DNA from: an uncultured Asticcacaulis sp.
Lineage (GTDB): Bacteria; Pseudomonadota; Alphaproteobacteria; Caulobacterales; Caulobacteraceae
Assembly (NCBI GenBank): GCA_936940865.1
Contig: CAKZJB010000080.1
Span: 1 to 64,000 of the forward strand
Length of the DNA stretch: 64,000 bases
Direction of reading: 5' to 3'
The notes beneath the pieces were generated by a model. The model was not told the DNA's origin and did not search any database. It worked only from the letters and a program-made list of their open reading frames with translations. The position numbers and the translations under genes were made by a program. Each line of letters starts with the position of its first letter. Positions within the stretch are counted from its first letter, which is position 1. This document shows, piece after piece, positions 17,214 through 26,325 of this stretch.

Positions 17214-17696
17214 CTACCTCTGGGCCTGATTAGGTGAGGTGAGTATCGCATTCATTTGATCGATTTCCTGCTGCTGGGATTTTTCGATCGACTGGCATAG
17301 CGAGACGATCCGGAGGTCTGTGATTTTGGCCTTGCGGCACATCAGGATTGCACCAGAATGGTGAGGGATCATCGATTGCAGGAAGCCTGTATTGCCGACG
17401 AACGCTTGGGTGCGGATAAAGGCGAAAGACAGGACGAACGCGGCGGCGAGGCCCGCGTAGCAGATCGCGTTTTTTCGTTTGTCGGGATACATCATCGGCA
17501 TGGACGCCAGCATGATGATCCCCATCGGCGCCGCCATAACGATGGCCATGTAGACGAAATTGATATTGGGGATGACGTCGGCGAAGGTGTTCACCATGAC
17601 GAACATCAGGACGAACATCAAAACGGCATTAATGCCGAGCGATATCCAGAATTTAGGGTAGGGCGATTTGTTTTCGTGGTCGGTATGCGACTGCAT
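17214..17696 (-). CDS. DUF305-domain membrane protein
   Basis: The 160-residue protein has three or four hydrophobic N-terminal segments and a C-terminal piece of a DUF305 domain. The hallmark MIPHHSGAILMCRKAKITD is present, followed by a helix ending in QSQQQEIDQMNAIL-like residues (KSQQQEIDQMNAIL). DUF305 proteins are common beside copper resistance genes and may bind copper through the Met/His helices. The ATG at 17696 is the natural start. The longer in-frame reading from 17894 runs into the acyltransferase gene and is not protein-like. It is the last gene of the minus-strand copper operon. Confidence 0.8.
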   Translation of the reverse strand: MQSHTDHENKSPYPKFWISLGINAVLMFVLMFVMVNTFADVIPNINFVYMAIVMAAPMGIIMLASMPMMYPDKRKNAICYAGLAAAFVLSFAFIRTQAFVGNTGFLQSMIPHHSGAILMCRKAKITDLRIVSLCQSIEKSQQQEIDQMNAILTSPNQAQR

Positions 17697-17745
17697 GACA
17701 GGGCTCCATGAGGTTGGTCGTGACAGGTGGGTGCCCCCCCTGATT

Positions 17746-18867
17746 TCAGTCGATCGGCGTGTGTTCCGGCGCCGACGGCCGGTAGGTCGAGAATTTGAAT
17801 TTGCGCATGTGGTGGCGAGCCGGGAGTTCGACGAGGTGGTGCAACACCATCGCGGCGGGTATGACGCCAATGACGAGGGTAAGCCAAAGCGCAAGCGGAA
17901 GGTGGTCCGGGTCGAGGTGAGCGACTTTTTGCAGGCCTTCGACGCTGACCAGTTGCCAGGGGATACAGACCATGTAGATGGCGAAACTGACCTCGCCGAG
18001 ATAGACTAGGGGCGCCTGCGACAACAGGGTGGCCCCGTGGCGCGCAGCCAGGCCAAGCCCGAGGATAAGTAATGTGCAGCAGAGCACGGCGACCAGGTCT
18101 GGCCCGTTCAGGCACACCGTGAGCAGGAGCCCTGCCAAGCCCGTCCCCGCAATAGCCATGGACGCCGTTCGGGAGGTGATCCGTCCGGAACGCCAGACAA
18201 GCCAGGCGGCGCAGCCCAGCGCGAAACAGGGCACGATCCGCAAGGCGCCCCAGAACATCGTCGCTTCGGTCAGAGGAAAACCGGCAACCAGGGGAAACAC
18301 GATATACAAGACCGCAAGCAGGACCGCTACAAGGCCTAGTGCGACGACCGGTCGAGACCACAGGGCAACCGCCGCAACGGCGAAAACGGGGAAGGTAAGG
18401 TAGGCAAACCATTCGGCTGAAATCGACCAGGACGGATGATTCCAACCACCATGCGGCGCAAGACCCCAGGCCTGGGTCAACGTCAGGTGAGCAGGCAGCG
18501 ACGACCAGATGATCAGCTTGTCGCCGGCATGGATGCCAGCGAAGGACAAACCGCCAATAAGCAAGGCAAGCCCTGCGATGATCGACAGGTGCATGGGATA
18601 TATTCGCGCGAGCCGCGCCCACAGGAAATCGCGATAGCCGAAGCGGCGGGCGCGAAAGCTCTCGAGATAGACGTGGCAAAGGATGAAGCCCGACAACACG
18701 AAGAACAGTTCAACGCCGAGATAACCTCGCGCGATGATGTTGGGGCGGTCGGCCTGAAGGTTCGGCCAGAAGTGGTAGAGCACGACCCACATCGCGGCGA
18801 AAAAGCGCAACGCCGTGAGCGGTTTCAGGTCCTGGGGCCGGTCGGCCGGCACGGTCTCGAAAGTCAT
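17746..18867 (-). CDS. acyltransferase-3 family membrane protein
   Basis: The 373-residue protein has the typical Acyl_transf_3 layout of about ten transmembrane helices. The N-terminal motif LKPLTALRFFAAMWVVLYHF includes the catalytic-type His. GYLGVELFFVLSGFILCHVY follows, and the catalytic-type Arg lies in WARLARIYPMHL. Members transfer acetyl or other acyl groups to surface polysaccharides or lipids. AAGGGGAAAC precedes the ATG. Its position, 26 bases after copD, suggests co-transcription with the copper genes, which is unusual. It may modify the envelope under metal stress, but that is inference. Confidence 0.85.
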   Translation of the reverse strand: MTFETVPADRPQDLKPLTALRFFAAMWVVLYHFWPNLQADRPNIIARGYLGVELFFVLSGFILCHVYLESFRARRFGYRDFLWARLARIYPMHLSIIAGLALLIGGLSFAGIHAGDKLIIWSSLPAHLTLTQAWGLAPHGGWNHPSWSISAEWFAYLTFPVFAVAAVALWSRPVVALGLVAVLLAVLYIVFPLVAGFPLTEATMFWGALRIVPCFALGCAAWLVWRSGRITSRTASMAIAGTGLAGLLLTVCLNGPDLVAVLCCTLLILGLGLAARHGATLLSQAPLVYLGEVSFAIYMVCIPWQLVSVEGLQKVAHLDPDHLPLALWLTLVIGVIPAAMVLHHLVELPARHHMRKFKFSTYRPSAPEHTPID

Positions 18868-18893
18868 TCTTGTTTCCCCTTATTATTTCGAAG

Positions 18894-19829
18894 TCATTGC
18901 GCTGCCGGCGGTTCCATCATGCCCAGCACCGCGATCAGAGCCAGGACGGCGGCGCCCGCCAAGGTTTCCCAGACAAGGCTGCGACGCAGATCGCCGATCG
19001 CCTTTGCCGTACCGCTGGCTGTGTTGGCATTCTCAAGAGCGGGCGTGAGACGAAACCTGTTCATGGCAGCAAGTCCGAGCATTGCGACGAACACCATGAG
19101 CTTGATGGCGAGAAGTCGCCCCCAACCGGTCGTAAGAACAGCCGAAAGGTTCGACAGGGAGATCAGAAACAGGCCGTTGACGATGCCCGTGGCAACCAGG
19201 ATCGCGACCAGCAGGGTTCCTGTTCCGGAAAAACCCCTCAATGCGTCGATGAGTACCGAACGGTTTGGCTCCGAAGCCGCGTCGCTCGAACCCAGCAGCA
19301 GGAGGAAGGCGACGAGTGCACCGAGCCAGACGCCGGCCGCGAGGCTGTGCAGGATATCGCTGCCGACATGAAGCCAACCCAGAGACCCGTCGGTCGCCGC
19401 GCCGTGGCCGGTGAAAGCGAACGTGGCAAGACTCACGGCGCCGAACGCCAGGCTGGCCGAAATGGCAGGTCGGCTTGGCCTCAGGACTAGGGTCATGAGT
19501 AAGACGGCGAGGCTTGAGACGAAGCGGACAACCAGGGCATGGCCCCAGGACATGTCGGTCAGAATGGTGACGGCCGTGGCATAGTCCACTTGCGCGAGGG
19601 GTACCCCGCCCATGGTGGCAGATTGCGCGATCCACGACAAAAGACTGCCAATGAGCAGCGTCAGGGCTGCGCCGGCGAGCAAGGGTTTCGGCCAGCGCAA
19701 ATGGCTGGCCGAAGCGTCGCCAGAGGGCGGCAGGCTCTTCAGGCAGAACAGGGCGGTACCGAAGACGATAACGGCGCCGCCATATTGAAGAAAGCGGGCC
19801 AGGTCCGCCAGAAGGCCTGCAGCGTCCAT
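18894..19829 (-). CDS. copD: CopD copper resistance inner-membrane protein
   Basis: The 311-residue polytopic protein (eight predicted hydrophobic segments) matches CopD/PcoD. This family works with CopC to move copper across the inner membrane. Family features are AFTGHGAA, followed by WLHVGSDILHSLAAGVWLGAL with the conserved His residues, and GRLLAIKLMVFVAMLGLAAMNRFRL near the end. It begins nine bases after copC on the same strand. Length and layout are normal. Confidence 0.9.
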   Translation of the reverse strand: MDAAGLLADLARFLQYGGAVIVFGTALFCLKSLPPSGDASASHLRWPKPLLAGAALTLLIGSLLSWIAQSATMGGVPLAQVDYATAVTILTDMSWGHALVVRFVSSLAVLLMTLVLRPSRPAISASLAFGAVSLATFAFTGHGAATDGSLGWLHVGSDILHSLAAGVWLGALVAFLLLLGSSDAASEPNRSVLIDALRGFSGTGTLLVAILVATGIVNGLFLISLSNLSAVLTTGWGRLLAIKLMVFVAMLGLAAMNRFRLTPALENANTASGTAKAIGDLRRSLVWETLAGAAVLALIAVLGMMEPPAAQ

Positions 19830-19838
19830 TCGCCGCCC

Positions 19839-20201
19839 CTATTTCACGGTAAAGGAGAGGGTGCCCTGGGTGCGGTGGCCGTCATCGGTCACGGCATGCC
19901 AGTTGACCTTGTAGACGCCTGGCGCGAGCGGCTTCGACGGCATGGCATGCAACATGGTGCCACCGCCAGCCACGGAGACCATGACTTCGACCTTGGTGCC
20001 ATCGGCCTTGACGACCTCGAAGCCCGAGAGCTTGCCTTCGACCTTTTCATTGAAGGTCAACATGATCATTTGGGGGGAGGCGGTCGTCGAGCCGTCGGCC
20101 GGGGTAGCCTTGACGAGCTTCGCATGCGCGGAAGCCTCGCCAGCCACAAAGGGAAGGGCGACGAGAGCCGCGGCGAATACAAGATTGGTCAGTTTTTTCA
20201 T
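19839..20201 (-). CDS. copC: CopC periplasmic copper-binding protein
   Basis: The 120-residue exported protein belongs to the CopC family, which binds Cu(II) in the periplasm. A signal peptide (MKKLTNLVFAAALVALPFVA, then GEASA) should be cleaved so that the mature protein begins HAKLVKATPADG. That places a His at the free N-terminus, which is a Cu(II) ligand in CopC. Other expected residues are present: the Asp-His in VTDDGHRTQGTLSFTV and LHAMPSKPLAPGVYKVNWH. No Met-rich Cu(I) loop is obvious, so this is probably the single Cu(II)-site type. It is coupled to copD. Confidence 0.92.
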   Translation of the reverse strand: MKKLTNLVFAAALVALPFVAGEASAHAKLVKATPADGSTTASPQMIMLTFNEKVEGKLSGFEVVKADGTKVEVMVSVAGGGTMLHAMPSKPLAPGVYKVNWHAVTDDGHRTQGTLSFTVK

Positions 20202-20226
20202 GGGTTAGTCCTTTTGGTTGGGAAGG

Positions 20227-20997
20227 TTAGAACATCCAGCGGATGCCGACGCTCAATCGGGTATCCGTTGGCTTTTCGCCGCGAAGGCGGGCATAATCTG
20301 CTGTGCGGCCGAATTTCTGGTCGTAGGTAAGGTCGAGATAGGGCGCGAATTCCCGCCGGATCTCGTAGCGGGTCTGGATACCGATACTGGCATCCGTCAG
20401 GCCTGTGCCGAGACCAAGCGCGGGATCGTCCTTGCCGTTGAGATTGATCTCAATGCGCGGCCGCACGATCAGTCGCTGGGTGATCAGCCACTGGTTTTCC
20501 TGCCGCAGGCGGGCGCTGATGGCGCCGTCATCCCGCACAAAGACGTGCGCCTCGGTCTCGAAGAAGTAAGGCGCCAGACCTTCGACGCCGGTAGTGAAGT
20601 AGGTATGGGCCTTGGCCGCCGGCACGCCGGGCAGGGGGGAGAGAGAGGGCCTGAAATCTTCCCGCACGCCGACCTGCACGTCCCAGAAGGTCGCAACGTT
20701 GCGACTGTACATCGCCCAAAGCTCAGCCTTCTCGGTCTTGCCTCCTGTTACCTCGCCCTCGCTTTTCAGCCAGAGCTTGTTGATGTCGCCGCCGACCCAG
20801 CCGTCGAGGTCCCACCGACCGGTCGTCTCGTCGTCTTTCCGAGACAGATCGGTTTCGAGCGTGAACCCGTGGTAAATTCCGGGTTTGTGCATGTCAGCCA
20901 TGGCGTCGAGGCCAGGTTGGCGGGTCTGGGCTTGTGCGTGCGCCGCGAGGGCAAGAGCGATGGCCGACACCGCCCCGCAGATAAGGCTAGTGCGCAT
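20227..20997 (-). CDS. copB: CopB outer-membrane copper resistance protein
   Basis: The 256-residue protein matches CopB/PcoB, an outer-membrane beta-barrel implicated in copper sequestration or export. It has a signal peptide (MRTSLICGAVSAIALALAAH-type) and then the family core (GFTLETDLSRKDDETTGRWD; WLKSEGEVTGGK). It ends with LSVGIRWMF, a terminal aromatic as in barrels. It lacks the long Met-rich N-terminal region of some CopB proteins. The ATG at 20997 has GGGAGG six bases upstream and overlaps the copA stop by 11 bases. A GTG at 21003 is a less likely start. Confidence 0.92.
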   Translation of the reverse strand: MRTSLICGAVSAIALALAAHAQAQTRQPGLDAMADMHKPGIYHGFTLETDLSRKDDETTGRWDLDGWVGGDINKLWLKSEGEVTGGKTEKAELWAMYSRNVATFWDVQVGVREDFRPSLSPLPGVPAAKAHTYFTTGVEGLAPYFFETEAHVFVRDDGAISARLRQENQWLITQRLIVRPRIEINLNGKDDPALGLGTGLTDASIGIQTRYEIRREFAPYLDLTYDQKFGRTADYARLRGEKPTDTRLSVGIRWMF

Positions 20998-23059
20998 GGT
21001 CACCTCCCATGTCCATATGGCTCATATCCATCCCAGGCATACTCGGCATGGACTCCTTCTTCTGTTGTTTCGGTTTGGGCTTGGCTTTCGGTTTCGCTTT
21101 TGAAGCCTTGGCCGGTGCCGTCGTCTTGGGCGGCGGTTGAGTTCCGGAACTCGATGTCGAGGTTGAGTCTGCGGCCGCTGGCTTGTCCGTAGCTGGGGCG
21201 GTCATATCCATGTTGGACATGTCCATCTGGCCCATGCTTTCCGGCTTCGTCGCGGGTGCCTGGGTCGGCGCGGCGGCGGGTGCGCTCATCTGCATGCCGC
21301 CATGATCCATTGTCATGCCCGATTGCGGATTGGAGGCGTCTGTCTGAGGTGAGCCCATGTCCATGTTCTTCATGTCCATGGCCTTCATGTCGCCGTGGTT
21401 CATGTCCATGCCGGCGGCCATCGGCGCCATCGTGCCGGGGACCGGCTTTACCGGCGCTCCATCGGCGGTCCTGTCATCCGGAAGAACGGGCTGCCCTGGA
21501 GGCGACACCACGACATCGGTCATCATGCCTGACAGCATGTGGAACATCAGATGGCAGTGGAACGCCCAGGTGCCGACGTTGTCCGCGGTCAGAAGGACCG
21601 ACACGGTTTGGCCCGGCGGAACGATGACCGTGTGCTTGTTCGGCAGCTTGTCGGCCGGTTGACCGTTGTCGAGCTGGACGAACATGCCGTGCAGGTGCAT
21701 CGGATGCGCCATCATGCTGTCGTTGATGAAGGTGAGACGGACCCTTTCGTTGTAGGCGAGGTGGATGCCGACCGCCGGATCGAAGGTCTTGCCGTTTATG
21801 GTCCAGATGTAACGCTCCATGTTGCCGTCGAGATGAACCGTAATCTCGCGCGTCGGCTCCCGGAGGTCGGCCTGAACCCCTGCAAATTTAAGGTCGCTGT
21901 AATCGAGTATAGTCGTCCCGGCAGGCGCATGATGATCGCCCCAGGCGGCGGGCGCATCCATGGCGGACATGTCCATCTTCGGGTCGTCCATCATCATCTT
22001 CTGCATGTTCATATCTGACATGCTCAGAATCGAGCGTGGACGCTGCGCGGGAATTTCGCCCTTCATGCCTTCCCGTGGCGCCAGGGTACCGATCGCGAAT
22101 CCGGTCCGGTCGATCGACTCGGCGGCAATCGTGTAAGCCTTGTCGTCCTGGGGCGTGACGATGACGTCGTAGGTCTCGGCATTGCCGATGCGGAACTCGT
22201 CGACGTCGACGGGCTCTACGGGTTGGCCGTCCGCTGAAACAACGGTCATTTTCAGGCCAGGAATTCGGATGTCGTACATCGTCATGCTGGCGGCGTTGAT
22301 GAAGCGGAGCCGGATGCGTTGGCCGGACTTGAAAAGGCCGGTCCAATTTTGCCCGGGCGTCATGCCGTTGATCGTGAAATGATAGCCCTCGACGTCGGAC
22401 AGGTCGGTGGGGAGCATGTTCATCTTGCCCCACATGCCGGCAGAGGCGAGTGCCTTGCCGAGCCCCATCTTGTGAACGTCGTTAAAGAAGTCACCGACGG
22501 TGCGGCGATGGTACTGGTAGTAGTCCGAGGACATCTTCAGGTGCGCCTGGATATCCTCAGAATCTTCGAGGCTCTCGTCGGCAAGGACAATGGTATAGTC
22601 TTGATCGGACTGGACGAGGTCGGCGCTCGCTGGCGCAATCAGGAGGCCAGCATAAAGGCCGTCCTGTTCCTGTCCCATCGAGTGGGCGTGGTACCAATAG
22701 GTTCCGGCCTGTTTGATCGGGAAACGGTAGGTAAAGGTCTGGCCCGGCGCAATGCCGTCGAAACCGTTGAAGCCGGGGACGCCGTCCTGTGACCCCGGCA
22801 CGATCATGCCGTGCCAGTGGATCGAGGTTTCCTCCTTCAGCGTGTTCGTCACGTGGATGACGGCCTCGTCGCCTTCGGTGAAACGCAAGACCGGGCCAGG
22901 GATCGTTCCGTTGATCGAGATCTTGTTACGTGTATGGCCATCGATCGAGACGGATTTGCTCCCGATCGTGAGATTGTATTCGCGGATTTCGGCCTGGGCC
23001 GCCATTGGCGCGAACGCGACGGCGAGCCAGCCCAACACCGCGTAAAGCAGGTGTTTCAT
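20987..23059 (-). CDS. copA: CopA/PcoA periplasmic multicopper oxidase
   Basis: The 690-residue multicopper oxidase should oxidise Cu(I) to the less toxic Cu(II) in the periplasm. After a signal peptide (cleavage near AQA, residue 23) come the four copper motifs in order: HWHG at 81-84, WYHAHS, HPMHLHG and HCHLMFHM. A long Met/His-rich tail (about residues 540-690) has repeats of the type MDMNHGDMKAMDMKNMDMG and a basic Lys/Pro stretch, and ends MDMSHMDMGGDHAH. This Met-rich part is at the C-terminus here. The start at 23059 is preferred because it opens the signal peptide, although its ribosome site is weak. Confidence 0.93.
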   Translation of the reverse strand: MKHLLYAVLGWLAVAFAPMAAQAEIREYNLTIGSKSVSIDGHTRNKISINGTIPGPVLRFTEGDEAVIHVTNTLKEETSIHWHGMIVPGSQDGVPGFNGFDGIAPGQTFTYRFPIKQAGTYWYHAHSMGQEQDGLYAGLLIAPASADLVQSDQDYTIVLADESLEDSEDIQAHLKMSSDYYQYHRRTVGDFFNDVHKMGLGKALASAGMWGKMNMLPTDLSDVEGYHFTINGMTPGQNWTGLFKSGQRIRLRFINAASMTMYDIRIPGLKMTVVSADGQPVEPVDVDEFRIGNAETYDVIVTPQDDKAYTIAAESIDRTGFAIGTLAPREGMKGEIPAQRPRSILSMSDMNMQKMMMDDPKMDMSAMDAPAAWGDHHAPAGTTILDYSDLKFAGVQADLREPTREITVHLDGNMERYIWTINGKTFDPAVGIHLAYNERVRLTFINDSMMAHPMHLHGMFVQLDNGQPADKLPNKHTVIVPPGQTVSVLLTADNVGTWAFHCHLMFHMLSGMMTDVVVSPPGQPVLPDDRTADGAPVKPVPGTMAPMAAGMDMNHGDMKAMDMKNMDMGSPQTDASNPQSGMTMDHGGMQMSAPAAAPTQAPATKPESMGQMDMSNMDMTAPATDKPAAADSTSTSSSGTQPPPKTTAPAKASKAKPKAKPKPKQQKKESMPSMPGMDMSHMDMGGDHAH

Positions 23060-23134
23060 TGGGGAGATGTTCCTGGAAATGGACAAGGGGTGGCGCACGC
23101 GAACGCGTGACCGAGGGTGACTTGTCGATCAGGA

Positions 23135-23557
23135 TCAGGCTCTGGGAGGTCGCTTCAGTGTATCGGCGAGGTAGGAACGCAGGATTTGCGTCTTCGAGGC
23201 GCCTGTGTTGGCGGCTTCTATATGAAGAATTGCAAATCCGACAGGCGCCAAGACCGGCGCTGTTGCCGGACAATGGCTGAGAGGACAATTGCAGCCTTCC
23301 GCGCAACACCCTTTTCCGTGGCCTGTCGGCGCCTTTGCCGGCTTCGCCTTGTCGTGTGCGTGCTCGGCCGCCATTGCCTTGGCGCAGGCGTCGCTCATTC
23401 CGGCCATTTCCGGCATGACCGACTGCGCGGAACCTGCCGTTGATACTTTGTCCTCAGGGCCAACGCTCATGGCAGCGGCGTGCATGGGCGCTGATATCGT
23501 CACGAAGACGAATATCAGTCCCACCATCAACCGTGTCCAGAGCTTGAGCATGCGCAT
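23135..23557 (-). CDS. CopL-like secreted Cys/Met/His-rich protein, first gene of the cop operon
   Basis: The 140-residue product has a signal peptide (LMVGLIFVFVTISAPMHAAA) and a Met/His linker (MPEMAGMSDACAKAMAAEHA). A Cys cluster follows, CCAEGCNCPLSHC, well suited to bind Cu(I). In position (just upstream of copA) and composition it resembles CopL, which controls or supports copA expression in xanthomonads. I cannot claim family membership from sequence alone. It is the first gene after the palindromic promoter at 23601-23634. An upstream in-frame stop limits the start to 23557 or the ATG two codons later. Confidence 0.6.
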   Translation of the reverse strand: MRMLKLWTRLMVGLIFVFVTISAPMHAAAMSVGPEDKVSTAGSAQSVMPEMAGMSDACAKAMAAEHAHDKAKPAKAPTGHGKGCCAEGCNCPLSHCPATAPVLAPVGFAILHIEAANTGASKTQILRSYLADTLKRPPRA

Positions 23558-23600
23558 CAGTTAGAGCGATTATTGTTAAAATGAAATGAGAATGTGGCGA

Positions 23601-23634
23601 TGCGCACTATACCCCTATAGGGTATAGTGCGCAA
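23601..23634 (-). promoter_or_regulatory. cop operon promoter inside a near-perfect palindrome (CsoR-like operator)
   Basis: The 33 bases at 23601-23633 read the same on both strands except for one extra C. Each arm is TGCGCACTATACCC with a TA centre. Read toward the cop genes (minus strand), the palindrome contains -35 TTGCGC (23629-23634) and -10 TATAGT (23606-23611), spaced by exactly 17 bases. A dimeric or tetrameric repressor bound here would block RNA polymerase directly. The TATACCC/GGGTATA core matches the pair of sites upstream of csoR. It could also form an mRNA hairpin after the ATPase gene, but no T-run follows it. Confidence 0.75.
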
Positions 23635-23637
23635 CAA

Positions 23638-26001
23638 CTAAAGACGGACATTCCGGATGCGCAAGCTGTTGCCGATCACCGAAACCGAGCTGAACGCCAT
23701 AGCCGCTGACGCTATGATCGGCGACAGCAACAATCCGAAGGACGGATAGAGGACGCCAGCGGCGATGGGCACGCCGAGCACATTGTAGGCGAAGGCGAAG
23801 ACGAGGTTTTGCTTGATGTTCCGCATGACCGCCTGGCTGAGGGCGCGCGCCTTGACGATGCCGCGCAGGTCGCCTTTGATCAGGGTGATGCCGGCGCTCT
23901 CCATGGCAATATCGGTACCATTGCCCATGGCGATACCGACGGTCGCGGCGGCAAGGGCGGGTGCATCGTTGACGCCGTCGCCGGCCATCGCGACCTTGCG
24001 GCCTTTAGCCAACAAGCCCTCGACGACCTCGGCCTTGCGGTCGGGCAAGACGCCGGCTTCGACCTCCTCGATTCCAAGCGTCTTGGCGACCGCGCGTGCC
24101 GTAGCCTCGTTGTCGCCGGTCAGCATGACCAGTCGCAAGCCCTCGGCCTTCAAGGCCTTGAGCACCTCGGGCGTCGAGGCCTTCACCGGATCGGCCACAA
24201 CGATGATGCCAGCGGGCTTGCCATCGAGCGTGGCATAGATGGCTGTCTGGCCTTTTTCTCGGAACGGTCGGGCCAGTTCGGTGAGGGTCTCGTCTTCACC
24301 GACCAGGGCCGAGTTGCCGAGCGCCACGGAGACTCCGTCGACGGTTCCCGTTACGCCCTTGCCTGTCGGAGATTGAAAATCATCGACCTTACGGCTTGCC
24401 AGGCCCTTCTCCCTGGCGCCTCGAACGATGGCGTCGGCGATCGGATGTTCGCTCGCGGATTCCAAGGCTGCGGCGAGGGTGAGCAACTGGTCGGCATCGA
24501 CGCCGGCCAGGGTTTCAACGGCAATAAGGGTAGGCTTGCCCTCGGTAAGGGTTCCCGTCTTGTCGAAAACGAGCGTGTCTACGCCCTCGAAGGCCTCAAG
24601 AACCGCCGCATCGCGCACCAGGATGCCTTCGCGCGCGGCCCGCCCGGTGCCCGCCATGATGGACATCGGCGTAGCCAGTCCCAACGCGCAGGGACAGGCG
24701 ATGATCAGGACGGCAATGGCGTTCAGGATGGCGTGGCCGAGTTTCGGATCGGGGCCCCAGATCATCCACGCGGCGAAGGTCAGCGCTGCTGCCGCAACTA
24801 CTCCCGGCACGAAATAGCCCGAAACGATATCCGCGACCCTTTGTATCGGCGCGCGAGAGCGCTGGGCCTGACCGACGCGTGCGACGATTTGGGCAAGAAG
24901 CGTGTCATTGCCAACGCGAACCGCCTTCATGACGAAGCTGCCCGCCTGGTTGACCGTTGCCCCAGTAACCTTGTCGCCCGCCCGCTTGGCGACGGGCATC
25001 GACTCGCCGGTCAGCATGGACTCGTCGACATGGCTTGATCCTTCAACGACCTCGCCGTCCGTCGGTATTTTTTCACCAGGCCGAACGCGTAAGTGATCCC
25101 CCACCTGGACCTGTTCCAGAGGAACCGTCTCCTCGGCGCCATCCTTCAGGCGATGCGCTGCAGCCGGCGCGAGCTTGAGAAGGGCGCGAATGGCATTGCC
25201 GGTCTGGGCCCTTGCGCGCAGTTCGAGGACCTGGCCGACCAGGACGAGCGCGGTAATCACCGAGGCCGCCTCGAAATAGATGTCCGGCGTCATGCCTGGC
25301 ATGTGCGGGAAGGCATCGGGTGCCAGGACCGCGATGACCGAATAACCCCAAGCGACGAGGATGCCGAGGGCGATCAGCGTGAACATGTTGAGGTTACGGG
25401 TGCGAAGCGAATCCCAGCCGCGGGTCAGAAACGGCCAGCCACCCCACAGCGTGACTGGCGTCGCCAATCCAAGCTGAAGCCAGACCGAAATCTTGTCTGG
25501 CACGAACGTGGCCAGCCCAAAATGCGCTCCCATTGCGAGCACGGCGACCGGGGCCGCGAGGATCGCAGAAACCCAGAGCCGCCGCGTCATGTCGCGCAGT
25601 TCGGAATTGTCGCCCTCTTCGAGCGTGATGGTTTCGGGTTCGAGCGCCATGCCGCAAATCGGACACGAGCCAGGGCCTTCCTGCCGGATTTGGGGGTGCA
25701 TCGGACATGTATAGAAGATGCTTTGCCCCGCCTTGGCCACAGGCACCGGTTTGGCTTCGTGGCCACGGTGATGGCCGTGATGCGCGCAATGGCCGTGCTC
25801 GGAGGGTTCGGCCGATTTCTGGGCCGCGTCCTCACCGATCGGCACGAGGTTCATGTGGCAGATTGGGCATTGGCCTGGACCGTCCTGACGGACTTCCGGA
25901 TGCATCGGGCAGGTGTACTGACCGGTGCCGCCAATTACCGACTTGCCGTGGCAGCAAGACTTTGTGGCGTCCTGGCCTTGATGGTGATGTTCCATGGCCA
26001 T
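23638..26001 (-). CDS. copper-translocating P1B-type ATPase with doubled YTCPMHP domain
   Basis: The 787-residue pump exports Cu(I) from the cytoplasm. In place of the classical CxxC HMA domains, the N-terminus has two heavy-metal-binding domains of the YTCPMHP...CPICxM type (about residues 28-55 and 97-125), joined by a His-rich linker ([14 protein letters not shown]). The core has TGES, the membrane site CPC in [13 protein letters not shown] (near 436), DKTGT (near 476), the HP motif (SEHPIADAI) and GDGVNDAP (near 670). Its ATG directly follows the csoR stop, so the pump is co-expressed with its likely repressor. Names in use include copA, copB, silP and actP, so no symbol is assigned. Confidence 0.93.
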   Translation of the reverse strand: MAMEHHHQGQDATKSCCHGKSVIGGTGQYTCPMHPEVRQDGPGQCPICHMNLVPIGEDAAQKSAEPSEHGHCAHHGHHRGHEAKPVPVAKAGQSIFYTCPMHPQIRQEGPGSCPICGMALEPETITLEEGDNSELRDMTRRLWVSAILAAPVAVLAMGAHFGLATFVPDKISVWLQLGLATPVTLWGGWPFLTRGWDSLRTRNLNMFTLIALGILVAWGYSVIAVLAPDAFPHMPGMTPDIYFEAASVITALVLVGQVLELRARAQTGNAIRALLKLAPAAAHRLKDGAEETVPLEQVQVGDHLRVRPGEKIPTDGEVVEGSSHVDESMLTGESMPVAKRAGDKVTGATVNQAGSFVMKAVRVGNDTLLAQIVARVGQAQRSRAPIQRVADIVSGYFVPGVVAAAALTFAAWMIWGPDPKLGHAILNAIAVLIIACPCALGLATPMSIMAGTGRAAREGILVRDAAVLEAFEGVDTLVFDKTGTLTEGKPTLIAVETLAGVDADQLLTLAAALESASEHPIADAIVRGAREKGLASRKVDDFQSPTGKGVTGTVDGVSVALGNSALVGEDETLTELARPFREKGQTAIYATLDGKPAGIIVVADPVKASTPEVLKALKAEGLRLVMLTGDNEATARAVAKTLGIEEVEAGVLPDRKAEVVEGLLAKGRKVAMAGDGVNDAPALAAATVGIAMGNGTDIAMESAGITLIKGDLRGIVKARALSQAVMRNIKQNLVFAFAYNVLGVPIAAGVLYPSFGLLLSPIIASAAMAFSSVSVIGNSLRIRNVRL

Positions 26002-26277
26002 CTACTCGTACTTCTTGAGGAGGAGCATGATCTCGCCGATCTGCTGGTCGCGCTGGGTTTCGTCTCCACATTGGCAGGACTTCGCCAGGCATGATTTCAT
26101 ATGGGTTTCGAGGACGCTGAGCTCGATCGTCTTGATCGCGCTTCGGACTGCGCGCAACTGCGTCAGGATGTCGACGCAATATTGGCCCTCGCCGATCATG
26201 CGCTTGATGCCTTCGAGCTGCCCGATGGCGCGGTTGAGGCGCGGCGATTGTTCCGTGTGACTGGGGTGTTCCGACAT
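26002..26277 (-). CDS. csoR: CsoR/FrmR-family copper-sensing repressor
   Basis: The 91-residue all-helical protein belongs to the CsoR/RcnR/FrmR family of metal-responsive repressors. It shows LNRAIGQLEGIKRMIGEGQY followed by CVDILTQLRAVRSAI, and later LETHMKSCLAKSC. The Cys, His and Cys at the positions used by Cu(I)-sensing CsoR (C34, H59 and C63 by my count) are all present. Copper binding would release it from the promoter. A GGAGG site precedes the ATG. The two palindromes at 26287-26325 indicate autoregulation, and the downstream gene, immediately adjacent, is the copper ATPase. Confidence 0.9.
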   Translation of the reverse strand: MSEHPSHTEQSPRLNRAIGQLEGIKRMIGEGQYCVDILTQLRAVRSAIKTIELSVLETHMKSCLAKSCQCGDETQRDQQIGEIMLLLKKYE

Positions 26278-26286
26278 GAGACCTCC

Positions 26287-26325
26287 ATATACCTATGGGG
26301 GGTATATATACCCCTGGGGGTATAT
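26287..26325 (-). promoter_or_regulatory. tandem CsoR-type operators at the csoR promoter
   Basis: Two overlapping palindromes are visible. The first is ATATACC (26287-26293) and GGTATAT (26301-26307). The second is ATATACCCC (26306-26314) and GGGGTATAT (26317-26325), with a two-base centre. The AT-flanked G/C tract matches operators of the CsoR/RcnR family. The sites end about ten bases before the csoR ATG and cover any plausible promoter there. They could also influence the divergent reductase gene starting at 26469. Confidence 0.8.

Noticed and set aside
21000-21440. Apparent tandem DNA repeats with many ATG and CAT units
   Set aside because: They encode the Met/His-rich tail of CopA, so they reflect protein composition rather than a repeat element.
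23601-23633. Intrinsic terminator of the copper ATPase gene
   Set aside because: The palindrome has no T-run on the minus strand and contains a complete promoter toward the cop genes, so an operator is the better reading.
23809-25038. Long plus-strand open frame (409 codons) over the copper ATPase
   Set aside because: It is antisense to an intact ATPase with all motifs, and its translation has no domain pattern.
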